A stretch of 64,000 nucleotides of DNA, from contig JAILNX010000010.1 of assembly GCA_024691085.1 (NCBI GenBank), positions 1 to 64,000 of the forward strand, written 5' to 3'. Within the stretch, counting starts at the first letter, position 1. Each line of letters starts with the position of its first letter. Below, piece by piece: positions 26,232-34,925 of the stretch. The DNA is from Clostridiales bacterium (lineage in GTDB: Bacteria; Bacillota; Clostridia; Christensenellales; CAG-138). The notes beneath the pieces are model-generated. The model worked only from the letters and a program-made list of their open reading frames with translations. It had not been told where the DNA came from and did no database searches. The position numbers were made by a program, and so were the translations under genes.

Positions 26232-26260
26232 TTTACATTTTTCGCGATCCGATGTAGAAT
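26232..26260 (+). promoter_or_regulatory. Promoter for the phosphotransferase-like gene
   Basis: TTTACA (26232-26237), 17-bp spacer, TAGAAT (26255-26260). Confidence 0.6.
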
Positions 26261-26289
26261 TTATTGAAATCATTCACTGAGGCAGGCAA

Positions 26290-27150
26290 ATGGAAAACAT
26301 ACTGAGATCACCGCTCATTCGGCGCGAGCTGTCGGCTTACGGAATGAAGGACGCCGCCGTCGAGCTTATCAGGCACAAGGAAGGCGTTATCGTCGCGAGG
26401 GTAAATTCCGGAAGCGGCACGGCGATTCTGAAGGCATTCGAGAGAGACGATTTCAAAAGGGAGATCCTGAATTACGGGATCCTCGGCGACTGCGGCATCC
26501 CTACGATCAAGGTGCTAGACAAGAGCGCGGATTCTCTTCTTCTTGAGGACATTTCGGCTTCCGAAGGCTTCCGGCTCGGCGCTGAGAGCGATCTTTACGA
26601 TCCCGAAGTCATCAAGGCCCTCGCCCGGTGGTACAGGCTCCTTCACGATAACGGCAGGGAATACGTAAGGAAGAACGGCGCCGGCATGTATTCGGAATGG
26701 GATCTCTTTACTTTTGAAAACATTGAGGCGGTGGGGGAGCACTTTGGCCTTAAGGAAAACCGCGGCTTCCGCGCCGTTCGCGACGGATTCGGCCTTATTG
26801 ATCAAAAGCTCAGGGCAATGCCGATGTCGCTCAACTACAACGATTTTTACTACACGAACCTCGTCGTCAAAAAAGACAAGTCCGAAGCTATGATGTTCGA
26901 TTACAATCTGCTCGGAAAGGGCTTTAATATCTCCGATATCAACAACGTGACGTACTGGTTCAGCGAGGAGAACAAGGCGCTGTTTATCTCCGAGTACGGC
27001 GGGGTGGACCCGAGCCTCGATATTCTCGACAGGATCTGCTCTCCGATCATTTCGCTTCAGTCCGCTATGAGCCGCGGCATATTCCCTGAATGGGCGGAGG
27101 AGGCTATCGGCAAACTTGAGGATATTCCCCGGCTGATAAGCGAGGTCTGA
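26290..27150 (+). CDS. Aminoglycoside phosphotransferase-like kinase
   Basis: A 286-residue protein with the eukaryotic-protein-kinase-like fold of small-molecule kinases. In the catalytic loop position it has LNYNDFYYTNLVV, where the usual His-Gly/Asn-Asp is Asn-Tyr-Asn-Asp, and the metal-binding Asp is probably in MMFDYNLLGKG. The N-lobe lysine may be in TAILKAFERDDF. The natural substrate is unknown; members act on aminoglycosides, choline, homoserine, sugars or nucleosides. Nothing in the neighbourhood points to resistance. It is a single gene with its own promoter. Confidence 0.65.
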   Translation: MENILRSPLIRRELSAYGMKDAAVELIRHKEGVIVARVNSGSGTAILKAFERDDFKREILNYGILGDCGIPTIKVLDKSADSLLLEDISASEGFRLGAESDLYDPEVIKALARWYRLLHDNGREYVRKNGAGMYSEWDLFTFENIEAVGEHFGLKENRGFRAVRDGFGLIDQKLRAMPMSLNYNDFYYTNLVVKKDKSEAMMFDYNLLGKGFNISDINNVTYWFSEENKALFISEYGGVDPSLDILDRICSPIISLQSAMSRGIFPEWAEEAIGKLEDIPRLISEV

Positions 27151-27238
27151 CCGACCGAGGCGACGCGGCAGGTTGATGTGTAAACGGTCAAGCTGCACTA
27201 TAATCGCTAAATATTTATCGAATTACGAAAAAAAATTG

Positions 27239-27266
27239 TTGACAAACCCAAGATTAATGCTATAAT
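27239..27266 (+). promoter_or_regulatory. Promoter for the DUF4153/DUF4173-like gene
   Basis: Perfect TTGACA (27239-27244), 16-bp spacer, perfect TATAAT (27261-27266). Confidence 0.8.
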
Positions 27267-27300
27267 AAAGACATCAAGAAAAAAAGGGAGGTCGTTTTCT

Positions 27301-28833
27301 GTGGAATCAGAACCCCTTAAGATCGAAACTCCGGCGGAGGCAGGCGGGATCACGAGGAAGGGCGTCATAGCGTTCGTCTTTGCTCTGTGCTGCTTTGCGG
27401 CCGCTTATCTGTTCGTTTGCCTCGTTCCGATCGACAGCTCGCCGCTCGGCTTCTTCGTGCTTACGGCGGCATTCTATCTCGTCACGGCGATCGCCGCGCT
27501 CCTTTTAGGCGGAAGGATCCGCGCCGTCGGCGTTCTCGCGCTCGTTCTCGGGCTCGTTACGGCGGCGTACAGGCTCGTTCACGGGAGCGTGAGCTTCGAT
27601 TTATTCCCCGTTTTCGTGCTTTCGTTCCTGTGCTACGGGCTGTTCGCCGTAAGCCTTTTCGGCAATACGGGCGGCGGTCTCGGCGGGGCGTTCCTTCTCG
27701 ATATCGTGAAGGGCTTCGTCTATATGTTCACGGCATTCGCCGACTTTTTCGTGGCGGTGTTCAGACCCGAGGGCACGAAAAGGACGCCCAAAAAGCTTCT
27801 GATCGCCGCTGCGGGCATAGTGATCTCGATAATACTCGTCCTCATCGTCGGCGGTCTTCTTTCTTTCGACGCGCATTTCACGGAACTTCTTCCGAAGCTT
27901 GAGATCGACGACGTACTGCGCGTGTTCCTGAAGCTGTTCCTCACAGTTCCGATCGCCGCGATGACGTTCAGCATGCTCGCCTCGTCGATGAAGCATAAGC
28001 TCGGCAGGATGTCCCGAAGGGAGACGGTGGACGGCATCTCGGAAAAGACGAAGGTCATACCCGTCCTTATCATCGCTCTGCCGATCTTTTCGGTGCTTGC
28101 GGTTTACGTTTTGTTCTTCGTCTCGCAGTGGGCGTATTACATGTGCGCGTTCACCGGCACGCTGCCAGAGGGATATTCTTTCGCGGAATACGCGAGGGAG
28201 GGCTTCTTCAACCTCTGTGTAGTCGCGCTTATCAACGCCGTTCTTATTATCGTGCTCTCCTCATTCGCCGGGGCGAAGGGGAAGGGCGGCGCTGCGGTCG
28301 TCTCGATCCTGAAGATACTCCTGTCGTTGGCGACGCTCGTTCTCATCGCGACCGCGGTATCGAAGATGCTCATCTATATCGGGGCGTACGATCTGACGCG
28401 CGACAGGCTCGCCGTCACGGTGTTCCTTGTGTTCCTCGCCCTTGCGTTCCTCGCGGTGATCGTATCGACGGTATTCAAAAAGGTGAAGGCGATCCCCGTT
28501 ATCGTCGTCATCGCCTGCGCGTCGCTCATCGCGTTCTCGCTTGTCGACACGAACCGCCTCATCGCGAAATACAACGTCGATTCGTACCTCGGAGGCAATC
28601 ACGCGAATATTGACGTAGCGTACCTCGAAAGCGATCTCGGGCTTTCTGCGGTCCCCGAGCTTGAAAGGCTTGCGGAGAACGCGAAGGATCCGGATGTTAA
28701 GGTCGCCGCCGGAAGAGCTATTACGAACATCAGGAAAGAAAACTCCGATCTCAAGTGGTACGAGATGAGCATTCCTTACCGGAAAGCCCGCGGGACTTTT
28801 GATAAATCGGATAAGCAGCGGCAGCTTCCGTGA
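27301..28833 (+). CDS. Polytopic membrane protein, DUF4153/DUF4173-like
   Basis: A 510-residue membrane protein with about twelve hydrophobic segments between residues 20 and 410 and a soluble C-terminal tail of about 95 residues. The stretch SFAEYAREGFFNLCVV followed by KMLIYIGAYDLTRDR resembles the YAR-GFF signature of the DUF4153/DUF4173 group. Function is unknown. The start is GTG at 27301, with GGGAGG 9 bases upstream. The stop lies 42 bp before the HD-domain gene, with which it may be co-transcribed. Confidence 0.65.
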   Translation: MESEPLKIETPAEAGGITRKGVIAFVFALCCFAAAYLFVCLVPIDSSPLGFFVLTAAFYLVTAIAALLLGGRIRAVGVLALVLGLVTAAYRLVHGSVSFDLFPVFVLSFLCYGLFAVSLFGNTGGGLGGAFLLDIVKGFVYMFTAFADFFVAVFRPEGTKRTPKKLLIAAAGIVISIILVLIVGGLLSFDAHFTELLPKLEIDDVLRVFLKLFLTVPIAAMTFSMLASSMKHKLGRMSRRETVDGISEKTKVIPVLIIALPIFSVLAVYVLFFVSQWAYYMCAFTGTLPEGYSFAEYAREGFFNLCVVALINAVLIIVLSSFAGAKGKGGAAVVSILKILLSLATLVLIATAVSKMLIYIGAYDLTRDRLAVTVFLVFLALAFLAVIVSTVFKKVKAIPVIVVIACASLIAFSLVDTNRLIAKYNVDSYLGGNHANIDVAYLESDLGLSAVPELERLAENAKDPDVKVAAGRAITNIRKENSDLKWYEMSIPYRKARGTFDKSDKQRQLP

Positions 28834-28874
28834 CCGCCGCGGCACATAATGGAAAGGGATATGAAGGAACGCTT

Positions 28875-29450
28875 ATGGAAAACGGTTTGATCGAAGCGGC
28901 AAAGAGCTATATTGAGGAGCTCTTCAAGGGCAATTCGGGCGGTCACGACGCGGCGCATTCCCTGCGCGTATTCAGGAACGCGGCGCTGATCGCCGGGAGC
29001 GAGAAGGACTGCGATATTACGGTCGTTTATCTCGCGGCGCTCCTTCACGACGCAGACGACCATAAGCTGTTCAATACTGAAAACAACGAAAACGCCAGGG
29101 GATTTCTTGAATCGCACGGCGTCTGCGGAGAGACGGAGGAGAGGATCGTAAACGCGATTAACTCCGTATCGTTCAGCAAGAACCGCGGCAGGAAGCCCGA
29201 CACCATCGAAGGAATGATCGTGCAGGACGCCGACCGTCTGGACGCGATAGGAGCCGTCGGGATAGCGCGGACTTTCGCCTACGGGGGCGAGCACGGAAGA
29301 AGCCTCGAGGCTTCGATCGGACATTTCTACGAGAAACTCCTGCTTTTAAAGGACGAAATGAATACCGACCGCGCGAAGGAGCTCGCCGACAGCCGGCACG
29401 CGTTCATGGTGGATTATCTAAAGGAATACTTTGCCGAAACCGGCGAATGA
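28875..29450 (+). CDS. HD-domain phosphohydrolase (YpgQ/YedJ-like)
   Basis: A 191-residue HD-superfamily protein with metal ligands visible as GHDAAHSLRVF (His), LAALLHDADDHK (His-Asp) and QDADRLDAIGAVG (Asp). This fits the YpgQ/YedJ-type branch; YpgQ hydrolyses nucleoside triphosphates in vitro. The ATG at 28875 is preferred because AAGGA is 6 bases upstream; an extension back to 28830 would overlap the previous gene and has no site. Confidence 0.8.
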   Translation: MENGLIEAAKSYIEELFKGNSGGHDAAHSLRVFRNAALIAGSEKDCDITVVYLAALLHDADDHKLFNTENNENARGFLESHGVCGETEERIVNAINSVSFSKNRGRKPDTIEGMIVQDADRLDAIGAVGIARTFAYGGEHGRSLEASIGHFYEKLLLLKDEMNTDRAKELADSRHAFMVDYLKEYFAETGE

Positions 29451-29461
29451 AATAAAGGAGC

Positions 29462-29485
29462 CGATCATATTTGATCGACTTCTTT
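29462..29485. terminator. Weak hairpin between the convergent HD and metallopeptidase genes
   Basis: CGATCA (29462-29467) pairs with TGATCG (29472-29477), followed by ACTTCTTTT. Six base pairs only. Confidence 0.4.
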
Positions 29486-30052
29486 TCATTCTTTTCCCGC
29501 TGCGGCAAGTATCAGCGCGCTGTTTTCTTTAAGCCACTTGGCTCTTTTTTTGTAATCGGGCAGGACGCGCTCGACCTCGCGGTAGAACCGGGCGGAATGA
29601 TCGCGCGATATGATGTGACAGAGCTCGTGCACCACCACGCCGTCGACGACCTCGGGCGGAGCCAGCATAAGCAGACAGTTGAAACTGAGATTTCCCTTTC
29701 CCGAACAGCTTCCCCAGCGGGTCTTCTGCATGCGGATCGAGATCTTCTGATACTCGACGCCGACGATAGGCGCAAAATGCTCCGCGCGGCGGGGGATGAC
29801 CTCCTTCGCGCGCTTTTTAAGCTCCTTGATCTCTTCGGGCGTAAGCCTGAGGACGTTTCTTTTGACTTCCTCGACCTTCCGCGCTTTTTCAAGATACGCC
29901 TCTATCCGATCTTCGTTCGCACCGATAAAGCGGTTGATAGTCCGCATGGATGCGCGAAGAGGCGCGCGGACGATGACGCGGCCGGCTTTTATCTGGACGG
30001 CTATGGTCTTTCTTTCACTTCTTATCAGTTCATAATCGAATCCGTGATTCAT
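29486..30052 (-). CDS. YgjP/DUF45-family zinc metallopeptidase
   Basis: A 188-residue SprT/YgjP-like protein with the zincin motif HELCH (VVVHELCHIISRDHSARFY) and the family marker KTRWGSCSGKGNLSFN. A third zinc ligand is likely the His in RDHSARFY. The substrate is unknown; E. coli YgjP is implicated with type I restriction regulation, while many homologues are orphan. It is a single gene; its start region overlaps the upstream part of the divergently read acetyltransferase region without overlap of real coding sequence. Confidence 0.85.
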   Translation of the reverse strand: MNHGFDYELIRSERKTIAVQIKAGRVIVRAPLRASMRTINRFIGANEDRIEAYLEKARKVEEVKRNVLRLTPEEIKELKKRAKEVIPRRAEHFAPIVGVEYQKISIRMQKTRWGSCSGKGNLSFNCLLMLAPPEVVDGVVVHELCHIISRDHSARFYREVERVLPDYKKRAKWLKENSALILAAAGKE

Positions 30053-30128
30053 GCTTCACCCGACCGGTTTTGTTAAGGATAAGAGGATTTTACCACAGTT
30101 ATCGGCGCATTTCAATCGCCTAAAGACG

Positions 30129-30157
30129 TTGACCGGACGCGGGAAAAGTGATATCAT
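30129..30157 (+). promoter_or_regulatory. Promoter for the GNAT gene at 30183
   Basis: TTGACC (30129-30134), 17-bp spacer, TATCAT (30152-30157). It supports the ATG at 30183 over an upstream in-frame ATG at 30051 that lies before the promoter. Confidence 0.6.
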
Positions 30158-30182
30158 CAACCTAAAAGGATCGGCACTCGGT

Positions 30183-30626
30183 ATGGATAAAGGAACGGTC
30201 GAAACGATCGCCGCCGAAAGGCTTTCGGCAGACGAATACATAGATTTTTTGAAACGCACGGATCTCGGCTCACAGTACCCGAAGGAGCGCTTCCGCGAAA
30301 GGATAGAGCGGCTCCTTGAGAACGCGTCGATAAGCCTTGCAGCGAGGACGGAAGACGGGCTTCTCGTCGGCGCGCTCCTGGGGCTCACCGACTTCGCTTA
30401 CTGGCTCTACGTCACGGATCTCGGCGTGGACAGAGACTTTTTAAGGCGTGGGATAGGGCGGCGCCTTATGAAAAAAGCGCACGAGCTCGCAGGCGGAGAA
30501 CGGGATATCGCCGTATATCTCATCGCGAACGACAAGGCCGTCCCGTTCTACGAAAGCATCGGCATGGAAAAGTCCGGCGAGGTCATGAAATACGATCATA
30601 TCGACTGGACGGATTTCACGGTCTGA
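30183..30626 (+). CDS. GNAT-family N-acetyltransferase
   Basis: A 147-residue acetyltransferase. The acetyl-CoA loop is LGVDRDFLRRGIGRRLMKKA (R-x-x-G-x-G/R pattern) and the C-terminal strand IAVYLIANDKAVPFYESIGM is typical. Substrate unknown. AAAGGA lies 12 bases before the ATG, a little far. Confidence 0.85.
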   Translation: MDKGTVETIAAERLSADEYIDFLKRTDLGSQYPKERFRERIERLLENASISLAARTEDGLLVGALLGLTDFAYWLYVTDLGVDRDFLRRGIGRRLMKKAHELAGGERDIAVYLIANDKAVPFYESIGMEKSGEVMKYDHIDWTDFTV

Positions 30627-30676
30627 CGAAGAAAGAAACACATTTTTTAATAAAATACTTCTGAACGGAGACAGAT

Positions 30677-31693
30677 ATGGAAAGAAACAGCAAAAGGAAA
30701 AAACGCTCGCCCATTGCCGTGATACTTCGCGCGATCGCGTGCGTTATCGCCGCTCTCTTACTCGTCTACGCCGCGCTGATGCTCGTGATCCCCGCGTTCG
30801 AGACCGTCGACAGGACGCTTGCCGAAGGCTCCGCGGATTGGATGAAGGGCCTTGACGACGGGATGCCGATAAGCGAGGTCGTGCTCCCCGGCACTCACGA
30901 CTCGGCCGCGTCGAACGTGCGGCTCGCGTTTTTCTCGAAATGTCAGGCGCTTTCGGTCGTCGATCAGCTCGAGGCGGGTTTCCGCTATCTCGACATACGC
31001 CTCGCGTCCGACGGCGAAAGGCTGAAGCTCGTTCACGGCTTCGTCGAGTGCAAGGAGAACGCCGCTCCGTGGTCGAAACCCTTGTATCTCGACTCCGTGC
31101 TCGAAGGGTGCTATGCGTTCCTTGAGGCGCATCCCACGGAATTTGTCGTGTTCGCGGCAAAGAAGGATCACGGGGACGATCCGGATACGCACGTAAGCGG
31201 GCTGCTCGACGCGCTTATCGAAAAGGCTCCCGGCCGCTGGCTTCTGACCGACAGCATACCGACGGTGGGCGAGGCGAGGGGTAAACTCGTGCTCATGCGC
31301 CGCTGGACGAATGATGAAGGCGCGGACACTTTCAGCGGCATACGGTTCAGCTGGACGGATCAGCCGAACCGCGAAATGACCGCAGAAAACACCGTCATGA
31401 CCGACAACGGAAGCTATACCCTCTGGGTGCAGGACCGATATAAATACGGCACGGAGGACAAGTGGACGGCGTTCATAAGCGGCTTCAAGGACGGCAAATC
31501 GGACGGCGGAAACATTCTTCTTAACTTCCTCTCGACGAACGGGACGGCGAAATTCGGACATCCGTACACTCACGCCAAGGCGCTTAACGCCCGATTCCTC
31601 GAAATCGATAGGGAGCTTAAAGGCTGGATAATAGTCGACTTCGCTTCGTCGGCGATAGCCCAAAAGATCTACAGCGCGAACTTCTGCGAATAA
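30677..31693 (+). CDS. Membrane-anchored PI-PLC X-domain protein
   Basis: A 338-residue protein with one N-terminal membrane segment (about residues 12-38; AVILRAIACVIAALLLVYAALML) and a bacterial phosphatidylinositol-specific phospholipase C X domain. The two catalytic histidines are visible in VVLPGTHDSAASN and LKLVHGFVECK, with the FRYLDIRLA strand between them. These enzymes cleave PI and GPI headgroups in pathogens; in gut commensals the substrate is unclear. The domain faces outward. A terminator follows. Confidence 0.88.
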   Translation: MERNSKRKKRSPIAVILRAIACVIAALLLVYAALMLVIPAFETVDRTLAEGSADWMKGLDDGMPISEVVLPGTHDSAASNVRLAFFSKCQALSVVDQLEAGFRYLDIRLASDGERLKLVHGFVECKENAAPWSKPLYLDSVLEGCYAFLEAHPTEFVVFAAKKDHGDDPDTHVSGLLDALIEKAPGRWLLTDSIPTVGEARGKLVLMRRWTNDEGADTFSGIRFSWTDQPNREMTAENTVMTDNGSYTLWVQDRYKYGTEDKWTAFISGFKDGKSDGGNILLNFLSTNGTAKFGHPYTHAKALNARFLEIDRELKGWIIVDFASSAIAQKIYSANFCE

Positions 31694-31706
31694 AAAACGC
31701 TAGAAA

Positions 31707-31740
31707 AAATACGGTCGTATATACGGCCGTATTTTGGTTT
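31707..31740 (+). terminator. Terminator of the PI-PLC gene
   Basis: 12-bp stem (31707-31718/31723-31734, one G-U) followed by TGGTTTG; A-rich before it, so it may act on both strands. Confidence 0.7.
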
Positions 31741-31825
31741 GTCCGCGCGGAGGAAGCACAAAAACCGGGCAAAAAGCCCGCTTCCCGATAAATGGAGCAA
31801 TCCCCCGAAATATGCAAAAATACTC

Positions 31826-31854
31826 TTGACTGGGTCTTCCAATGAAGGTATAAT
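31826..31854 (+). promoter_or_regulatory. Sigma-A promoter for the UPF0371 gene
   Basis: TTGACT (31826-31831), 17-bp spacer, TATAAT (31849-31854). Confidence 0.8.
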
Positions 31855-31913
31855 ACAATATATTGTGTTCGGTTAGTAATTCGAACGATTCTTTAAAAGG
31901 GGTACCGCTTAAT

Positions 31914-33395
31914 ATGAGGATCGGCTTTGACAACGACAAATACATCCAGATGCAGTCGCAGAAGATACTTCAGAGGATCGAAAGATTCGGCGACAAGCTG
32001 TATCTGGAGTTCGGCGGAAAGCTGTTTGACGACTACCACGCGTCGAGGGTGGTGCCGGGCTTCCTTCCCGATACCAAGATCAATATGCTGAGGGAGCTTA
32101 AGGACAGCACGGAGATCATTCTCGCCATTCACGCGGGCGACATCGAGCGAAACAAGATAAGAAACGATATCGACATCGCATACGACCGTGAGGTATTGAG
32201 GCTCATCGACGCGTTCAGGTCGCGCGGCTTCTACGTATCCGGCGTCGTCATCACAAGATACCGCGAGAATCAGCCCGCGGTCGATAAATTTGCCGAGAAC
32301 CTCGAGCGCCTCGGCATGCGCGTCTACCGCCATTATCCCATCGAGGGCTACCCCAAGAATCCCAGGTTCATCGTCTCCGACGAAGGCTTCGGCAAAAACG
32401 ACTATATCGAGACTACGCGTCCACTCGTCGTCGTGACCGCTCCCGGTCCCGGCTCGGGCAAGCTCGCCGTCTGTCTTTCCCAGGTTTATCAGGAATTCAG
32501 AAGGGGCGTCCGCGCCGGCTACGCCAAGTTCGAGACCTTCCCCGTATGGAATCTCCCGCTCAATCATCCCGTTAACCTCGCTTACGAGGCCGCGACGATC
32601 GACCTTGACGACATGAACATGATCGACCCGTTCCACCTTGAGGCGTACGGCGTTTCCACCGTCAACTACAACCGCGACGTCGAGTCCTTCCCGGTGCTCA
32701 ACACCATGTTCACCCACATCTACGGTCAGTCGCCCTATAAATCCCCGACGGACATGGGCGTTAACATGATCGGCTACTGCATTACCGACGACGAAGCGGT
32801 GAAGCATGCCGCGAATCAGGAGATAATCAGGCGCTACTATCAGGCCGCCTGCGAGGCGAAGAGGGGCAGGATCGAAAAAGAACAGGTCTACAAGGCGGAA
32901 TTCATTATGAGCCGCGCGGGGCTCACCGTCGAAGACAGGCCCGTCGTCGCCGCCGCCGTCAAGAAAGCGGAGGAGTCGGGCAGAGCCGCAATGGCGATAG
33001 AGCTTCCGGACGGCAGGCTCATCACGGGCAAGACCGGCTCGATGGTCGGCCCGTCCGCAGGCGCGCTCATAAACGCGCTTAAGGCGCTCGCGGGAATCAA
33101 TCCCGAGATCGACCTCATCGCCCCGATCATCCTCGAACCCATAAGGAAGCTCAAGACCGAGCATTTCGGCAGCGAAAACCCGCTTCTCCATTCGGACGAG
33201 CTTCTCTACGCGCTCTCGATATGCGCCGCGACGAACCCCACTGCGGAGCTCGCGATAAAGCAGCTCCCGAAGCTCAAGGGCTGCGAGGCGCACTCCTCGG
33301 TCATGCTGACGCGCGCGGATATCTCCGTTTACCGCAGGCTCGGCATCAACCTGACCATGGAGCCGATCAGAAGCGGCAACAGGATGTATATGTGA
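31914..33395 (+). CDS. DUF1846/UPF0371 family protein
   Basis: A 493-residue protein matching DUF1846 in length and sequence: IGFDNDKYIQMQSQKILQRI at the start, LYLEFGGKLFDDYHASRVVPG, a P-loop-like VTAPGPGSGKLAVCLSQ near residue 182, and GKTGSMVGPSAGALINALK near 370. Function is unproven, though the GPGSGK loop suggests nucleotide binding. The ATG at 31914 is chosen since the family starts there; an upstream ATG-like start at 31863 overlaps the promoter's start site. Confidence 0.92.
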   Translation: MRIGFDNDKYIQMQSQKILQRIERFGDKLYLEFGGKLFDDYHASRVVPGFLPDTKINMLRELKDSTEIILAIHAGDIERNKIRNDIDIAYDREVLRLIDAFRSRGFYVSGVVITRYRENQPAVDKFAENLERLGMRVYRHYPIEGYPKNPRFIVSDEGFGKNDYIETTRPLVVVTAPGPGSGKLAVCLSQVYQEFRRGVRAGYAKFETFPVWNLPLNHPVNLAYEAATIDLDDMNMIDPFHLEAYGVSTVNYNRDVESFPVLNTMFTHIYGQSPYKSPTDMGVNMIGYCITDDEAVKHAANQEIIRRYYQAACEAKRGRIEKEQVYKAEFIMSRAGLTVEDRPVVAAAVKKAEESGRAAMAIELPDGRLITGKTGSMVGPSAGALINALKALAGINPEIDLIAPIILEPIRKLKTEHFGSENPLLHSDELLYALSICAATNPTAELAIKQLPKLKGCEAHSSVMLTRADISVYRRLGINLTMEPIRSGNRMYM

Positions 33396-33404
33396 TTTGA
33401 GAAT

Positions 33405-33433
33405 AAAAAGCTCCGGAAAACCGGAGCTTTTTT
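33405..33433. terminator. Bidirectional terminator between UPF0371 and the FAD enzyme
   Basis: Perfect 12-bp stem 33405-33416/33421-33432 with AAAA loop; A-run before and T-run after, so it serves both convergent genes. Confidence 0.9.
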
Positions 33434-33443
33434 GTTGTGATCA

Positions 33444-34817
33444 TTACTGCTGTTCAGCGATTTTCCTCGCGACGTAAACGCCGCTTGCGGAGGCGTGCGA
33501 GAGGGAGTGGGTGACGCCGGAGCCGTCGCCGATAACGTACAGCCCCTTGTGCTTCGTCTCGAGGTTTCCGTCGATGTCGACCTGCATATTATAGAACTTG
33601 ACCTCGACGCCGTAGAGGAGCGTGTCGTCGCTCGCGGTACCGGGAGCGATCTTGTCGAGGGCGTAGATCATCTCGATTATGCCGTCGAGTATGCGCTTCG
33701 GAATGACGAGGGAGAGGTCGCCGGGCGTCGCGGAAAGCGTAGGCACGGTAAAGCATTCCTGTATGCGCTTCGCGGTCGAGCGGCGTCCCGATATGAGGTC
33801 GCCGAACTTCTGAAGCATGACTCCGCCGCCGAGCATATTGGAAAGCTTCGCGATGTTCTCCGCGTACGCCGTCGAATCGTTGAACGGCTCTGTGAAGTGC
33901 TTCGATACGAGCAGCGCGAAATTGGTGTTGGCGGTGTGAAGGGCGGGATCCTCATAGCTGTGCCCGTTCACGGTGATTATGCCGTTGGTGTTCTCATTGA
34001 CGACGACGCCGTGCGGATTCATACAGAACGTACGGACGAGATCGCCGTACTTCTCTGTGCGGTAGACGATCTTCGACTCGTAAAGCTCGTCGGTCAGGTG
34101 CGAGAAGATCTCGGCGGGCATCTCGACCCTTACGCCGAGGTCGACGCGGTTGGAGTTCGTCTGGATGTCGAGCTCGCGGCAGATCGACTCCATCCATTTG
34201 GAGCCGCTGCGCCCAACGGAAATGACGCATTTTTTGCAGGAAAAGCTTTCCTTTTCGGTGTTAACGACGAACCCGCCGTCCGCGGTCTCGACGTTCGTGA
34301 CGGGCGTTTTGAAGAAGAACTCGACCTTGTCCTTCAGGAACTCGAAAAGGTTCTTCAGCACGACGTAGTTTTTGTCGGTGCCGAGATGGCGGACGGACGC
34401 CTCGAGCAGGTGGAGCTTGTTCTGCATGCAGAGCTTCTTTATGCTCGTGTTTGCGGTCGAATAAAGCTTCGTGCCCTCTCCGCCGAGGGACATATTGATG
34501 GAATCGACATAGCGCATGAGCTCAGTCGCGTGCTCGCGGCCTATGAACTCGTGCAGGTTGCCGCCGAACTCGTTAGTTATGTTGTACTTGCCGTCGCTGA
34601 AAGCGCCCGCTCCGCCGAAACCGTTCATTATGGCGCAGGTGGGGCAGTGGATGCAGGAACGGATCTTAACTCCGTCGATGGGGCATACGCGCTTCTCAAG
34701 CGGATTGCCCGCCTCGAAAACGGCTGTTTTGAGCCCGGGCGCGAGCTTTGAAAGCTCGTAGGCGGTGAAAATGCCGCCGGGACCCGCGCCGACAATGATA
34801 ACGTCATAATTCTTCAT
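33444..34817 (-). CDS. FAD-dependent oxidoreductase (COG2509-type)
   Basis: A 457-residue flavoprotein with the dinucleotide motif VIIVGAGPGGIFTAYEL at the N-terminus, CIHCPTC near residue 55, FGGAGAFSDGKYN near 68, and the C-terminal FAD contact LYVIGDGSGVTHSLSHAS. The pattern fits the uncharacterised FAD-dependent dehydrogenase COG2509. The physiological substrate is unknown. The CxxCxxC-like cysteines could form a redox centre. The gene has its own promoter embedded in the sigG terminator. Confidence 0.85.
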   Translation of the reverse strand: MKNYDVIIVGAGPGGIFTAYELSKLAPGLKTAVFEAGNPLEKRVCPIDGVKIRSCIHCPTCAIMNGFGGAGAFSDGKYNITNEFGGNLHEFIGREHATELMRYVDSINMSLGGEGTKLYSTANTSIKKLCMQNKLHLLEASVRHLGTDKNYVVLKNLFEFLKDKVEFFFKTPVTNVETADGGFVVNTEKESFSCKKCVISVGRSGSKWMESICRELDIQTNSNRVDLGVRVEMPAEIFSHLTDELYESKIVYRTEKYGDLVRTFCMNPHGVVVNENTNGIITVNGHSYEDPALHTANTNFALLVSKHFTEPFNDSTAYAENIAKLSNMLGGGVMLQKFGDLISGRRSTAKRIQECFTVPTLSATPGDLSLVIPKRILDGIIEMIYALDKIAPGTASDDTLLYGVEVKFYNMQVDIDGNLETKHKGLYVIGDGSGVTHSLSHASASGVYVARKIAEQQ

Positions 34818-34863
34818 TCTGAAAACCCTCCCGGGGCAGGATCGTTTTTTTTAGCAACACTTT

Positions 34864-34893
34864 ATTATAACATAAACCCCGATGCGGATTCAA
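34864..34893 (-). promoter_or_regulatory. Promoter of the FAD enzyme, -35 box in the sigG terminator loop
   Basis: Minus strand: TTGAAT (34893-34888), 18-bp spacer, TATAAT (34869-34864). The -35 box is exactly the six-base loop of the sigG terminator hairpin. Confidence 0.6.
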
Positions 34894-34904
34894 CCGTATC
34901 GGGG
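34877..34904 (-). terminator. Terminator of sigG
   Basis: 11-position stem (34877-34887/34894-34904, one mismatch), ATTCAA loop, followed on the minus strand by TTTATGTT. The plus strand has a longer T-run. Confidence 0.7.
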
Positions 34905-34925
34905 CGTTTTCTTTTTTTGTTGGCT

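Noticed and set aside
26290..27150. Aminoglycoside resistance kinase
   Set aside because: Only the general fold is recognisable, the catalytic loop is atypical and there is no mobile context.
31893..33293. 466-codon minus-strand frame opposite the UPF0371 gene
   Set aside because: The plus-strand gene has promoter, terminator and family match; the reverse frame has none.
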